The notes: generated by a model from the letters alone, not told the origin. DNA of 64,000 nt from Natribacillus halophilus (GCF_900100185.1 NZ_FNEN01000005.1:101856-165855), one strand, 5' to 3'; positions 8,050 through 17,317 are shown, numbered from the stretch's first letter. Numbers and translations are program-made.

Positions 8050-9063
8050 TCACAATACGTACGTTTCATATATATCCCTGGCATGGTCAATGTTTTTCGT
8101 TCCGTGAATGAGCACGCGCCCATCCTGAAAAATAGCGAGGCGATGGTCGTCCAGCACACACGACAATAAGTACGGATTTCGTTTCGTTTTACCATGTACT
8201 TGCAGTTTTGCCTCCAAATGGGTCAAGTCAAAAGACCGCTGGTGCTCCGGAGATATCTGCACCGTATCGCGTCCGCAAAGCACGGCCGTTTTCGTGTCTG
8301 CTCCCGTTGTTAAATATGGATAAACCGGCGCTTCACCACATGTCGGGCAATCTTTCGCCTTTGCCCGTTGAACGTCTAGCCGCTGCTGCTCACCGCGCCA
8401 AACATCATAAATCACCAGCCGCTCTTCCACCTCTGCGCGATTGCCAGTCATCCACTTCATCGCTTCCACCAGCTGCAAAAGCGCGGTTTGCTGCACAACG
8501 GGTGCGATCACCCCATCACTTTCACACGTCATCACCGAAGAGGGAATCGAGGCGAGCAGACAGTTCAGGCACGGGCCATCCCACGGCCTCACCATGTAAG
8601 CCATCCCATAACTGCCGGCAAAAGCGCCGAATAACCACGGAATTTCATACTTGGCGGCCAGGTCATTGATGATAAAACGAATGTCAAAATTATCAGTGCC
8701 ATCGATCATGAGATCGACCGACACGAGCAGAGGTTCCAGGTTTTCGGCGTTCGCGTCCATGATGTGAGTCCGCACATCGGTCTCCTGGTTAATCGCCTGT
8801 AAATGGGTTTTCGCCGCTACCGCTTTCGGGAGCTCGTCCGCGGCGTCGGCTTCCGTATACAGTTGTTGGCGGTGCAGGTTGCTGGTTTCCACATAGTCGC
8901 GGTCAATTACGGTGAGTGTGCCTATCCCTGCTCTCACAAGCATTTCCGCGTTCGTGCTCCCCAGCGCACCTACCCCGACGATTAAGGCATGAGCTTCGGC
9001 CAAGCGATGTTGCCCTTCGGTGCCCATCGGCTTAAACGATATTTGCCTTGAATAACGATCCAT
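8050..9063 (-). CDS. moeB: ThiF/MoeB-type adenylyltransferase
   Basis: E1-like enzyme that adenylates the C-terminal glycine of MoaD. It has the nucleotide-binding GVGALGSTNAEMLVRAGIG, the SNLHRQQLY motif, DNFDIRFIIND and the zinc-binding CLNC and CPTCG pairs. At 337 residues it has an extra C-terminal region after the zinc site rather than a rhodanese domain. ThiF (thiamine) belongs to the same family, but the position between moaA and moeA makes MoeB the better call. Cytoplasmic. Confidence 0.9.
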   Translation of the reverse strand: MDRYSRQISFKPMGTEGQHRLAEAHALIVGVGALGSTNAEMLVRAGIGTLTVIDRDYVETSNLHRQQLYTEADAADELPKAVAAKTHLQAINQETDVRTHIMDANAENLEPLLVSVDLMIDGTDNFDIRFIINDLAAKYEIPWLFGAFAGSYGMAYMVRPWDGPCLNCLLASIPSSVMTCESDGVIAPVVQQTALLQLVEAMKWMTGNRAEVEERLVIYDVWRGEQQRLDVQRAKAKDCPTCGEAPVYPYLTTGADTKTAVLCGRDTVQISPEHQRSFDLTHLEAKLQVHGKTKRNPYLLSCVLDDHRLAIFQDGRVLIHGTKNIDHARDIYETYVL

Positions 9064-9081
9064 AAAAATCTCTCCCGCCTT

Positions 9082-10098
9082 TTATCCGCCGATATAAGAC
9101 ATTTCGATTTTTTTGCGATGGCGTGCCGACTCCTCGGTTCTAAGCTCGGAATAGCGATCCTCCCGTTTCTCCCAAATCGCGGAGATCCATTCACGAATAC
9201 GAGCGTCGGTAGCGCCATTTCTCATGATCGTTCGCAAATCCGAACCCGTCTCTGAAAATAAGCAGGTAAACAACTTGCCATCGGCGGAAAGCCTGGCACG
9301 CGTACACGAGCTGCAAAACGTCTCCGTCACCGAAGAAATAAAGCCGATCTCCACATCCGAATTGACGTAACGATAACGCGAGGCCACTTCGCCGAAATAA
9401 TTGGGTTCAAGAGCTTCAAGGGGCGCGATCTGCGACACGCGTTCATGGAGTTCTTTTTTCGAAACGACCTGGGAAAAATCCCAGCCGTTCGTCTGCCCGA
9501 CGTCCATAAACTCGATAAAACGCAACGTCAGCCCTTTTTCTTTACAATAACGCGCCATCGGGATGACTTCTTGATCGTTGACCCCTTTGCGAACGACCAT
9601 GTTCACTTTCACGCCAAGACCAGCTTCTGTAGCCGCATCAATCCCGCTAAGCACGGCATCGGGCTTTGTCTTGCGCCCGCTCATCTCCTGGAAAACTTCA
9701 GTGTCTAGGGCATCCAGGCTCACGTTCACGCGTTCAAGGCCCGCTTCATATAAAGGCTTGGCCTGCTTCGGCAACATCACCGCGTTCGTCGTGAGGGCGA
9801 TATCTTCAATACCATCTATGTTTGTTAAAGAAGCTATCAATGTCGGAACATCTTTGCGAAGCAGCGGTTCCCCGCCGGTGAGTCTTATTTTTTTTACACC
9901 AAGGGCCGCAAATTGCTCCGCCGCCCGCGTAATTTCTTCAAAAGAAAGCAGCTCTTCTTCCGGCAAAAACACATGATCATCACCAAAAATTTCTTTCGGC
10001 ATGCAATACGTACAGCGAAAATTGCATCGATCCATGATCGATATCCGTAAATCCTGAAGGGGACGCGCCAATTGATCGTTAACGACTGGGGTTGTCAT
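9082..10098 (-). CDS. moaA: GTP 3',8-cyclase MoaA
   Basis: Radical SAM enzyme that starts Moco synthesis by turning GTP into the cyclic precursor used by MoaC. The N-terminal cluster motif is CNFRCTYC; the C-terminal second cluster is CSSCTRARL followed by a Cys 14 residues later in LFTCLF. The C-terminal end IGG matches the GG tail that is active in MoaA. I place the start at MTTPVVND because GGAAGGAGG lies seven bases before it; the reading frame is open for 33 more codons upstream. It is the first gene of the minus-strand Moco operon, and an inverted repeat lies in the upstream region. Confidence 0.94.
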   Translation of the reverse strand: MTTPVVNDQLARPLQDLRISIMDRCNFRCTYCMPKEIFGDDHVFLPEEELLSFEEITRAAEQFAALGVKKIRLTGGEPLLRKDVPTLIASLTNIDGIEDIALTTNAVMLPKQAKPLYEAGLERVNVSLDALDTEVFQEMSGRKTKPDAVLSGIDAATEAGLGVKVNMVVRKGVNDQEVIPMARYCKEKGLTLRFIEFMDVGQTNGWDFSQVVSKKELHERVSQIAPLEALEPNYFGEVASRYRYVNSDVEIGFISSVTETFCSSCTRARLSADGKLFTCLFSETGSDLRTIMRNGATDARIREWISAIWEKREDRYSELRTEESARHRKKIEMSYIGG

Positions 10099-10158
10099 CG
10101 GGGGCCTCCTTCCTTGGTGGCTGAATGATAGCGATCTGTTTATACTTTTCATTTTAAC

Positions 10159-10194
10159 ATAAGAAGCTATGTCATAAATATCAATGCTTCTTAT
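10159..10194. promoter_or_regulatory. Inverted repeat upstream of moaA
   Basis: ATAAGAAGC and GCTTCTTAT form a perfect 9-bp inverted repeat with an 18-base spacer, about 60 bases before the moaA start and near a TAAAAT box on the minus strand. It could be an operator or a hairpin in the leader. It does not match a Moco riboswitch as far as I can tell. Confidence 0.4.
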
Positions 10195-10341
10195 CATTTT
10201 GAATATATCTCCAACTAATCATAAATCATCTTTGATTATCACTCCCTAACAGTTTTCTTTTGACTGGAGTTGTGTGAACAAATCCCGAGCATTACGTAAT
10301 CGCTTACATGAACCGGAAGCATCGGATAGGAGTAAAATACT

Positions 10342-10437
10342 AAAGAAAACTTGGCTTATCGCCAAGCATGGCGAAAGCCTTAGTTGCACTTATGCAGGAT
10401 AAGAAAGTGGTTTATACTTTCTTACCTGCTAAAAAAA
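10342..10437 (+). repeat. Dispersed structured repeat, copy A
   Basis: One of three copies in this window of an about 90-base element. It can form three hairpins: CTTGGC-ttatc-GCCAAG, GGC-gaaa-GCC (a GNRA tetraloop when read on the plus strand), and a 14-bp stem GCAGG(A)TAAGAAAGT with ACTTTCTTACCTGC. It fills the gap between moaA and the folate reductase gene. The other copies are near 17.3 and 33.6 kb. Confidence 0.75.
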
Positions 10438-10449
10438 TAAGCGCTGCAA

Positions 10450-11289
10450 TTACATAGCTAAGCGCTCATAATATTTTTTTAGCGTAACCAGTTCGTTAAA
10501 AGTATAAATATGAAATCCGGCGATCCCATAGTCCGGATCATTTAAGTGCGGGGTGTAGGCGTTCATCAAGTCTGAGGCGTCGTATCCGTGCAACAGTTTT
10601 CCTGACAACTTCAGATTTTTTCTAAGGAAGCGGAGAGAGTCGGTCACACCAATACTGGCTGCGATCCGAAGCAGTTTGTCCGGCTTCACCGGTCCTGGGA
10701 TACCCAAGTAGAACGGAAGTTGCAGACCGGCTTCACGCTGTTCCCGTAACCAGGAAAGGACCTGGCCGGAATCGAAGCACATTTGCGTCACGGCGTAATC
10801 CGCGAGGGGCGCTTTTGCCTGGAGATCCTTGGTGAGAATGTCATTATCGATTTTAGGTTGCCCTTCTGGATACGCCGGAATGCCGATGCGGCGCAGCCCG
10901 TGATCACGTGCGGCCAGGGACTGCAACAGTTCGAGTCCATCCCGATACGGGCCCAGTGGTTGATCCTGATCGCTTCCGACGACGAAGATTTCATCAATGC
11001 CATGGTCCCGGAGCTTATCAAGCATCGTCTCAAGATGTTCTTCGCTCCGGATCATCCTCGCGCCAATATGGGGAACGACCCGGGCGAACTGAGGGGCCAG
11101 AGCAACAGCCGTCTCAATCGTTGCGTCGACACCTTTTTTCGGCGAGCAGGTAATCGTAAGCGTAGCGTAAGGCGGGAGTGCCGCCGTGGTCCGCTCAACG
11201 ATGCGATTCGCCGGTATGAGTTCAAAACGTGGCTCGCTCATTTGTCCGATCAGTTCAGACGCCGATTGCCGATCCATCATTTCCATCAT
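10450..11289 (-). CDS. Methylenetetrahydrofolate reductase family protein
   Basis: TIM-barrel protein of the MetF/MTHFR family, about 280 residues: FELIPANR near the start, VVPHIGARM, IFVVGSDQD, RIGIPAYPEGQP, and VTQMCFDSGQVLSW, which corresponds to the conserved TQxxF segment. It interconverts 5,10-methylene-THF and 5-methyl-THF with FAD. Several ATG codons are clustered at the start; the one after GAGGTGAT is chosen. It is the last gene behind the glycine riboswitch, which places it in one-carbon metabolism with gcvH and serine dehydratase. A perfect hairpin (GAAGACATCGG with CCGATGTCTTC) lies just before it. No methionine synthase gene is nearby, so a methionine role is not supported by context. 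Confidence 0.8.
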   Translation of the reverse strand: MMEMMDRQSASELIGQMSEPRFELIPANRIVERTTAALPPYATLTITCSPKKGVDATIETAVALAPQFARVVPHIGARMIRSEEHLETMLDKLRDHGIDEIFVVGSDQDQPLGPYRDGLELLQSLAARDHGLRRIGIPAYPEGQPKIDNDILTKDLQAKAPLADYAVTQMCFDSGQVLSWLREQREAGLQLPFYLGIPGPVKPDKLLRIAASIGVTDSLRFLRKNLKLSGKLLHGYDASDLMNAYTPHLNDPDYGIAGFHIYTFNELVTLKKYYERLAM

Positions 11290-11483
11290 TACCATCACCT
11301 CTTTCATTTTGAAGACATCGGCTGGCCGATGTCTTCATCCAACTTCCAACCTCTAAACTCTAACCTCCGGAAATATCACATCTAAAGCTCTCAGCTATAT
11401 CTTTAAGAAGCGGAATTGCTTTTCATTCAGTATTGAAAGTATTTACTCAACTTCATGTTGAGCCATGTAATTAACTCTACAAA

Positions 11484-11864
11484 TCAGTCTCCCTCATCTT
11501 CAATATGCTTCTTATACGTCTCTTCATCCAAGAGGTCATTTAGTTCTTCGCGATCTGTTATCTTCATTTCGATCAACCACCCTTCATCTTCAGAGTTTGT
11601 ATTGACCAATTCCGGCTCATCTTCCAATTTTTCATTCACTCTAACCACGATCCCTGATAGCGGAGCGTAAATGTCCGAAACGGTTTTCACCGATTCAATC
11701 GTCCCCATGCTCTCATTTGAGGTGATCGAATCGTCTACCTCTGGACTCTCGACAAAAACAATGTCTCCCAGTTCTTGCTGCGCATAATCGGTTATCCCGA
11801 TTCGAACAATGTCATCGTTTAACATTTCCACCCATTCGTGCTCTTCGCTAAACCATTTACTCAT
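11484..11864 (-). CDS. gcvH: Glycine cleavage system H protein
   Basis: Lipoyl carrier of the glycine cleavage system, 126 residues. The lipoylated lysine is in SMGTIESVKTVSDIYAPLSG, exactly the GcvH context, and the N-terminal FSEEHEWVE and C-terminal DEGWLIEMK match the family. It shuttles the aminomethyl group from P protein to T protein. P and T protein genes are not in the window. It belongs to the operon behind the glycine riboswitch. In Bacillaceae a lone GcvH can also serve as lipoyl relay protein. Confidence 0.93.
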   Translation of the reverse strand: MSKWFSEEHEWVEMLNDDIVRIGITDYAQQELGDIVFVESPEVDDSITSNESMGTIESVKTVSDIYAPLSGIVVRVNEKLEDEPELVNTNSEDEGWLIEMKITDREELNDLLDEETYKKHIEDEGD

Positions 11865-11876
11865 ATATTTCTCCTT

Positions 11877-12752
11877 TCAATTGTGCAAAGTTCGCTTAAT
11901 TTCCTCACCTGTCGGTGTGGTCGCCAACCCTCCAAGGGATGTTTCTCGTAATGTTCGCGGCATTTCGCTCCCGACTCTATACATCGTTTCAATCACTTCA
12001 TCACATGGAATACGGCTTTCAATACCCGCGAGCGCCATGTCCGCAGACGAAAAGGCGATGGACGTGCCTATGACGTTCCGTTTAATACAAGGCACCTCAA
12101 CCAACCCGCCCACTGGATCACAGACAAGCCCAAGCAACGATTTCATCGCCATAGCCGTCGCGTGAACCGCTTGCTGAGGCGTGCCGCCCTTCAATTCAAC
12201 AATGACCCCCGCCGCCATCGCTGTCGCGGATCCGACCTCCGCCTGACACCCACCGGCTGCCCCTGAAATAAACGAACGATTGGCGATGATGTAGCCGAGC
12301 GCGCTGGCTGTAAACAATCCTTGCGTGAGAGCATCAAGTGAAAATTGATCACGATCTCGCAGAGCGAACAAAATGCCAGGGAGAACACCGGCAGAACCCG
12401 CGGTCGGTGTTGCCACAATAACACCCATGCGCGCGTTACATTCAGATGTAGCCATGGCGTAGCGCATCGCTCTGGGGATCAGGTTTCCGGAGAGCGCTTC
12501 TCCGCTTTCCATATATGCTCCCATTTTAACGGCATCTCCACCCGATATGCCGCTCGGAGCCGTTGATGCATCAGATTTCCCGGCGTCCACAGCCTCTTGC
12601 ATTTTGATTAAACGGTCCTTCATTTTTTGAAAAATATCATCACGAATTTGCCCCGTTTTCTCCATTTCCATATCCATCATTGCTTCGGCAATGCTTTTTT
12701 GATATGTGTCACAATAGGTGAGTAGTTCTTTCATCGAGTCAAAGGTCATCAT
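11877..12752 (-). CDS. sdaAA: L-serine dehydratase, iron-sulfur type, alpha subunit
   Basis: Catalytic subunit (291 residues) of the [4Fe-4S] L-serine deaminase that makes pyruvate and ammonia. Conserved segments include SGGDAVKM, ARMGVIVATPTAGSAGVLPG, SGAAGGCQAEVGSATAMAAG and CDPVGGLVEVPCIKRN, which carry the cysteines for the cluster. It partners with the beta subunit directly upstream; the two genes abut. The operon and its riboswitch imply that glycine-derived serine is sent to pyruvate. Oxygen-sensitive by family knowledge. Confidence 0.94.
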   Translation of the reverse strand: MMTFDSMKELLTYCDTYQKSIAEAMMDMEMEKTGQIRDDIFQKMKDRLIKMQEAVDAGKSDASTAPSGISGGDAVKMGAYMESGEALSGNLIPRAMRYAMATSECNARMGVIVATPTAGSAGVLPGILFALRDRDQFSLDALTQGLFTASALGYIIANRSFISGAAGGCQAEVGSATAMAAGVIVELKGGTPQQAVHATAMAMKSLLGLVCDPVGGLVEVPCIKRNVIGTSIAFSSADMALAGIESRIPCDEVIETMYRVGSEMPRTLRETSLGGLATTPTGEEIKRTLHN

Positions 12753-13274
12753 TTACGCCTCCCGCTCTTTGTGGGTAAACATATACATTGGTAGACGATT
12801 GCAAATCGATCGCAAATCATCATCGGTACTTAAACGAATGCTCGTTTCAACATCGTTGATGAGAAAAATTTTTGCTAAACCGCCACCCAAGGAAGCTCCG
12901 CCTACTTTGACGTCACGACGACCATTTTTTGCAACGATGATCGAGGTGTTCGGGTGGTCATAATAGGGACAAGCTCCTTGTTCAAGTGAAAACCGGTAAT
13001 CAATCTCGTTTTCCTCCGCCATCGTAAGTGCATCTTTAATCCCCGTATCATTTGTTTTCATACCGAGCAAACCACCGATAAACGCCTTGTCGGTTCCATG
13101 CCCCTGGTAGGTTTGTGCAAATGAGTCGTACAAAGTGATTCGTACCTTTTCCGGTTGCCATCCACCGAGGAGTTCATGCGTGAATGTTCCGATCGAAACC
13201 GCTCCCGCGGTATGGGAACTGGACGGGCCAACCATGATTGGTCCGATAATATCAAAACAGCTTTGGAATTCCAT
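12753..13274 (-). CDS. sdaAB: L-serine dehydratase, iron-sulfur type, beta subunit
   Basis: Regulatory/accessory subunit, about 173 residues, with the hallmark SCFDIIGPIMVGPSSSHTAG at the start and SLGGGLAKI later. The start at MEFQSC is chosen because GGGAGGG lies seven bases upstream. It sits between the broken glyA and the alpha subunit. Serine-dependent ammonia lyase of this two-subunit form is typical of Bacillales and Clostridia. Confidence 0.93.
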   Translation of the reverse strand: MEFQSCFDIIGPIMVGPSSSHTAGAVSIGTFTHELLGGWQPEKVRITLYDSFAQTYQGHGTDKAFIGGLLGMKTNDTGIKDALTMAEENEIDYRFSLEQGACPYYDHPNTSIIVAKNGRRDVKVGGASLGGGLAKIFLINDVETSIRLSTDDDLRSICNRLPMYMFTHKEREA

Positions 13275-13291
13275 CTCTAACCCTCCCATCT

Positions 13292-13978
13292 TTAAACGCT
13301 TGCGACTTGGTTGAAAAGAGGAAACGCTTTGCAGATCTCATGCGTTTGCTTTTTCGCCTTTTCAAGCACATCCGAGGCCCCGTGAGTTCTTAACACTTCG
13401 GCGATGATTTGCCCGATCTGGATCATTTCCTGCCTCAACATGCCCCGGTCGTGAGCGCTGCTGTTCCGATGCGAATACCGCTCGTGACAAACGGATTTTC
13501 CGGATCGAAGGGGATCATTTTTATTAACCGTGATCCCGGCTTTTTCCTGCAGTTATTCCGTCTCTTTGCCCGTGAGGCCCCAGGCCTTAACATCGACAAG
13601 TAGCAAGTGGTTGTCGGTCCCACCGAGCGATGCGCCTTCTTCCAGCAACGTTTCGCCCAGAACAGATGCGTTATCGACATTGTTTTGGGCATACGTTTTA
13701 AAATCCGGCTGCAGCGACTCTTTAAAGGAAACAGCTTTAGCGGCAATCATGTATGAGAGGTCCGCCTTGAAGTCCCGGGAAGACGGCTTTATTGAGCCGT
13801 AAAAGCGCCTCCCTGCATAACCTTCGGCATATTTGTTGGTCATCACTGATCCCATGGCTTCCAAGACATCATCGCTGACAAAATTTTCTGATGCAATCAG
13901 TTCAAGTGTTTCGCGCTGCCTTTCTCTTTCCTTTTCAATGGCTGCTGAAACGAAGGGGTCATTATGTTCTAAACTCAT
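13292..13978 (-). pseudogene. glyA: Broken serine hydroxymethyltransferase gene
   Basis: Remnant of a glyA gene. The N-terminus is intact from a good start (GGGAGGG before the ATG): [20 protein letters not shown] and [14 protein letters not shown] are GlyA signatures. It then jumps from the RRFYG region to sequence of the C-terminal third ([38 protein letters not shown]), so roughly half of the protein, with the PLP-binding lysine region, is missing. A frameshift follows, then [20 protein letters not shown], another shift and the normal C-terminus ending in KAFPLFNQVASV. It is first behind the glycine riboswitch. A functional copy must exist elsewhere if the cell uses this enzyme. Confidence 0.9.
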
Positions 13979-14002
13979 CGAAAATCCCTCCCTTGGACAA
14001 AA

Positions 14003-14044
14003 TAAAAAAGGACAGAAAAAGGTATATACACCTTTTCTCTGTCC
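14003..14044 (-). terminator. Expression-platform terminator of the glycine riboswitch
   Basis: On the minus strand GGACAGA-GAAAAGGT pairs with ACCTTTTC-TGTCC and is followed by a run of six T. It lies between the second aptamer and the glyA remnant, so the riboswitch should act by transcription termination. Confidence 0.88.
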
Positions 14045-14045
14045 T

Positions 14046-14215
14046 TGGACCTGAGAGTTCAACTCCCCATGACGGAGTTTACCCCTTTGGTGATTTAAGC
14101 GCTCTCCAGAGATGCGTCCCATTGCAGTCATTTTACCTGAGAGATTCATTCACAAGGTTTTTATGTGAATGTTGCCCCTTCGGTGCCGACGTGTATGTCA
14201 GTCTCTCCCACAATG
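14046..14215 (-). ncRNA. Tandem glycine riboswitch
   Basis: Two consecutive glycine aptamers on the minus strand. The first runs from GGAGAGACTGAC through CCGAAGGGGCAA to ATCTCTCAGGTAAAATGACT. The second runs from CTCTGGAGAGCGC through CACCAAAGGGGTAAACTCC to GAACTCTCAGGTCCAAGGAC. These are the conserved GGAGAG / GGGG(C/T)AA / CTCTCAGG elements of the class. Known tandem glycine switches turn on glycine catabolism when glycine is abundant. Here it precedes the glyA remnant, sdaAB, sdaAA, gcvH and the MTHFR-family gene. Confidence 0.95.
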
Positions 14216-14244
14216 TTCATTCGCAAATATTCATATTTTCTATT

Positions 14245-14273
14245 AGTGTAGCAAAAAAGAGGTCGAGTGGCAA
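14245..14273 (-). promoter_or_regulatory. Sigma-A promoter of the glycine riboswitch operon
   Basis: On the minus strand TTGCCA and TACACT are separated by 17 bases, about 30 bases before the first aptamer. Positions and spacing fit a housekeeping promoter for the leader RNA. The remaining sequence up to the next gene shows no further feature. Confidence 0.75.
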
Positions 14274-14502
14274 TGGTTATTCGAAAATTATTTGAAAATT
14301 ATTTATGAGTTTCTTTTTATTACTGGTTTTACTTGAAAAAGAATAATTGTGTCTAAGGCTCAGGGTTCCATTTTTTGCTCTTGCTAGCTAGGAAGATGAG
14401 TTGTAAAATGTGGTGCTCCTTATTTTTTATTGCTGTCTCCTTAGTTACTTCATTTCCATATTATAAGTAGAGTAGACAAATTCATCGATCAATGATAAAG
14501 AT

Positions 14503-15918
14503 TTAATCCCTTTTCCGTTCTTCAAATAGAATACGATGTTTATTGGAATGAGGGTGTATTTTTTGAATGGGAGCTTTTTCGATGGCTTCACTAGTACGTT
14601 GTGAAACTTCGCGCATTAGAGCTTTTCCATCCCAGTCCACAGGCCACCCTTCCCAAAGACGTAAATCACCAGCTATAAAAACACCAACGATTTGATCACG
14701 ATTACCAAAACGTGTAAGTTCCCAAACAAGGTCTCTTGATGGCTGAAATTCTGGAGTATCAACATCAACAAGTAAGAAATCTGCAACTTTACCTTTTTTT
14801 ATTTCACCCGTTAGTTTTCCTAGGGAAATTGCTTCAGCCCCACTTGCAGTTGCTTGGTCTAACCAAGGCCAACCTCCTCCACTAGAGAAATCACCTGTTT
14901 GATGACCATATGACAATCTCTGGGTTGCTTCAGCAGCGTCTATCAGTCTAAACCCATCGCTACGTGTTGCATCGGTGCCAAGTCCCAAGCGAATACCCTG
15001 TTCATGCATATATAATGCAGGTGCTGTAGCATTTCCCTTCCATTGAGATGCAACAGGGTTATAAGCAACCGCTGTGCCACTTTCTTGCAATATGGAAATT
15101 TCTTTAGGGGTTACTAAGGTGGCATGAGCAACTAACGTTTGAGGACCTAGTGCTTTAATTGAATGTAAATGCTCAAGTGGCCTTAAGCCACGTTGTATTA
15201 AAGAACGTTCAACAGAAGCTAGGTGTTCATTCACATGCGTTTGGAAGACCACATCTGCCTCCCTACACAAATTGGAAACAGCATAAATCATCTCATCGGA
15301 AGCTGCCTCTGGTATAGATATAGCAAGTGAAGGGTGAATCAAGTTATGATTTGCCCATTCATCAAGGTGATTTTCAGCCTGCTTTAGGGTCTTATTCTGA
15401 GCACTAGATGGATCTTCACCTTTATCAGTACAAATCATACCAAGAACGCAACGAATACCAGCTTCAGTTACAGCTTTTGCGATAGGCTCTAAATTACCTT
15501 CTGTACGGACTCCAGCGTCAACAACAGTCGTAAATCCTCCACGTAGAGATTCAAGTGCTGCTAGTTTACCTGAAAGATACATTAATTCAGAATCAAGATT
15601 ACCTTCGAGTGGTACCCAGACTCTTTTAAAAATCTCCGAAGGTTCTCCAAAAGCCAACGCCTTTCCAAATGATTGGGTAAGATGATGATGAGCATCTATA
15701 AATCCTGGCATTAGAGCAAATCCGGGAAGGTCAATGTGAACTGCATCAGGGTATCGTGCTAGTAAATTCTCTGCAGGACCAACATCAGAGAAGTATCCAT
15801 CTTCAATAACCACAGCATGGTTGGAAACAGATTCATGACTTTGTATAAGATATTCTGGAGTAAGCAAAAGGCGCTGCGCATCAAACATTTCAGGATTTAG
15901 TTCAGTTCTTGAAACCAT
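14503..15918 (-). CDS. ATZ/TRZ-type amidohydrolase
   Basis: Metal-dependent amidohydrolase of 471 residues in the AtzB/TrzN/cytosine-deaminase group. Metal ligands are visible in GFIDAHHHL, QTHVNEH and AHATLV, with the catalytic Asp in GLGTDATRSDG. Enzymes of this group deaminate or dechlorinate nitrogen heterocycles such as guanine, 8-oxoguanine, hydroxyatrazine or methylthioadenosine; the substrate here is not readable. The TSGAEAISLGKLTGEIKKGK region and the C-terminal beta sandwich are normal. It lies downstream of the HTH/solute-binding fusion regulator on the same strand, which may control it. Context in a purine region suggests a purine-like substrate (inference). Confidence 0.82.
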   Translation of the reverse strand: MVSRTELNPEMFDAQRLLLTPEYLIQSHESVSNHAVVIEDGYFSDVGPAENLLARYPDAVHIDLPGFALMPGFIDAHHHLTQSFGKALAFGEPSEIFKRVWVPLEGNLDSELMYLSGKLAALESLRGGFTTVVDAGVRTEGNLEPIAKAVTEAGIRCVLGMICTDKGEDPSSAQNKTLKQAENHLDEWANHNLIHPSLAISIPEAASDEMIYAVSNLCREADVVFQTHVNEHLASVERSLIQRGLRPLEHLHSIKALGPQTLVAHATLVTPKEISILQESGTAVAYNPVASQWKGNATAPALYMHEQGIRLGLGTDATRSDGFRLIDAAEATQRLSYGHQTGDFSSGGGWPWLDQATASGAEAISLGKLTGEIKKGKVADFLLVDVDTPEFQPSRDLVWELTRFGNRDQIVGVFIAGDLRLWEGWPVDWDGKALMREVSQRTSEAIEKAPIQKIHPHSNKHRILFEERKRD

Positions 15919-16089
15919 TATGAGATACCACCTCGAACTTGATTTTTGTTAATACATAATCTTCTCAGAAAATAAATGCTACTATTCAAAATATCATTTA
16001 TTAATATATATTTCATATGGATTTGAAAACATTGAAACCATATGAGTGCCAGTGATGAACATCGAACAATTTTCCCTCGTTTTTCCATT

Positions 16090-17274
16090 TTAGTATAATA
16101 TATCCCTATCCCATTCTCCTTCTAAAGGCTGATCAAGTGGTCTATTTAAGTTTAATTTTTTTGAAGCTTCGTCTATATAGTAACCTTGATAATTAATACT
16201 CATGTTATCCGGGTAGTCCGAACCATAATTTGAATTATTATTGTTCCATAAGTTTTTAAGGGCCTTTAGATCTTGGTGGTAGACTGCTGCATCCCACCTA
16301 ACTTTGGAAATGATTTCTGTAGAAATTAAATGTTGAATTCCAATAGATTTACTAATTATATTTGCAACCTTTGAAGGGGATCGACGGGCGATTTGGTGTG
16401 CTCTAATATGTGCTTTTAAATAGGCAATTACTAAATCATCATTCTTCTGCGCCCATTGATCTTGAGCCATAACCCCTGTCAAATAATCATCGTTAAAACC
16501 TTCACAATCGATGGTTCTCGCACCTTGTAATTGGGAGAGGCTCACGTATGGTTCCCACATAACACTAGCTTCAACGTATCCATTCATAATATTCGTATAA
16601 TTCGAGTTCATATCTTGGTTAATGATTTCAAAATTAAAGTCAGTATTTGGCAGCCATTGATTTAAACGGTGACTTGCACTTGAATTAACAACAGTAGCAA
16701 TTGTACTGCCTCTTGAACGGAACAAATCTCGATATTTTTTCCCCCTCGGGATGACAAGAGATATTCCTGCGCTATGAGATGTTTTTCCATCAAATCCAAG
16801 CAAAACGGGATTAAATTTTGGTAAAAGGTTACTAATTTGTTGGCTCATGATTATTGGAAAATCCCCTAATGAGGCAATATTGATCTTCCCGGATATCATT
16901 CCTTCTACTAGATCCAGTCCATTAGTGGCATTTACCCATTGAATATTTATCCTTCGGTTTGGATGTGTTAAGGCTATTTCTTCTTCGAATAGGTGAAGTT
17001 CTTTCATAATAAGTGAACTCCACATATGAGCTGTTTGACTTTGATATCCAATGATGATGGTTTCGGGAAGATCTCTTTGATCCTCATAAGTTTCTTCTAT
17101 TTTTGTGTGTTGTTTGACCCATGTATACACATCTTTCTCGTTAAAGAAAATCTCTTTACCGATTTTTATATATGGAAGTCCCTTTGATTTTCTCCATCGA
17201 TCAATGGTCGAACGGCTAACATGTAGCATATCCATTGCATCTTGCATAGTGATTAGGTTCAATTCCTTTTGCAT
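16090..17274 (-). CDS. HTH domain fused to NitT/TauT-type substrate-binding domain
   Basis: A 394-residue fusion. Residues about 1-60 are an excisionase/MerR-like HTH_17 domain (MQDAMDMLHVSRSTIDRWRK, YIKIGKEIFFNEKDVYTWV). Residues about 70-380 resemble the periplasmic binding proteins of nitrate/taurine/aliphatic sulfonate transporters (IIIGYQSQTAHMW, GKINIASLGDFPI, VEASVMWEPYVSLSQ, YLKAHIRAHQIARRSP). There is no signal peptide, so it is cytoplasmic and most likely a one-component regulator that senses a small molecule. Genes on both sides, an amidohydrolase on the same strand and a divergent membrane pair, are the probable targets. A copy of the dispersed repeat lies just upstream. Confidence 0.82.
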   Translation of the reverse strand: MQKELNLITMQDAMDMLHVSRSTIDRWRKSKGLPYIKIGKEIFFNEKDVYTWVKQHTKIEETYEDQRDLPETIIIGYQSQTAHMWSSLIMKELHLFEEEIALTHPNRRINIQWVNATNGLDLVEGMISGKINIASLGDFPIIMSQQISNLLPKFNPVLLGFDGKTSHSAGISLVIPRGKKYRDLFRSRGSTIATVVNSSASHRLNQWLPNTDFNFEIINQDMNSNYTNIMNGYVEASVMWEPYVSLSQLQGARTIDCEGFNDDYLTGVMAQDQWAQKNDDLVIAYLKAHIRAHQIARRSPSKVANIISKSIGIQHLISTEIISKVRWDAAVYHQDLKALKNLWNNNNSNYGSDYPDNMSINYQGYYIDEASKKLNLNRPLDQPLEGEWDRDILY

Positions 17275-17317
17275 GATTGAACACCTCTCAGTAAGTTATA
17301 GAAAAAGTAAGAAATTT

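Noticed and set aside
10099-10340. Moco riboswitch before moaA
   Set aside because: No match to the conserved Moco element that I know; only a 9-bp inverted repeat is visible.
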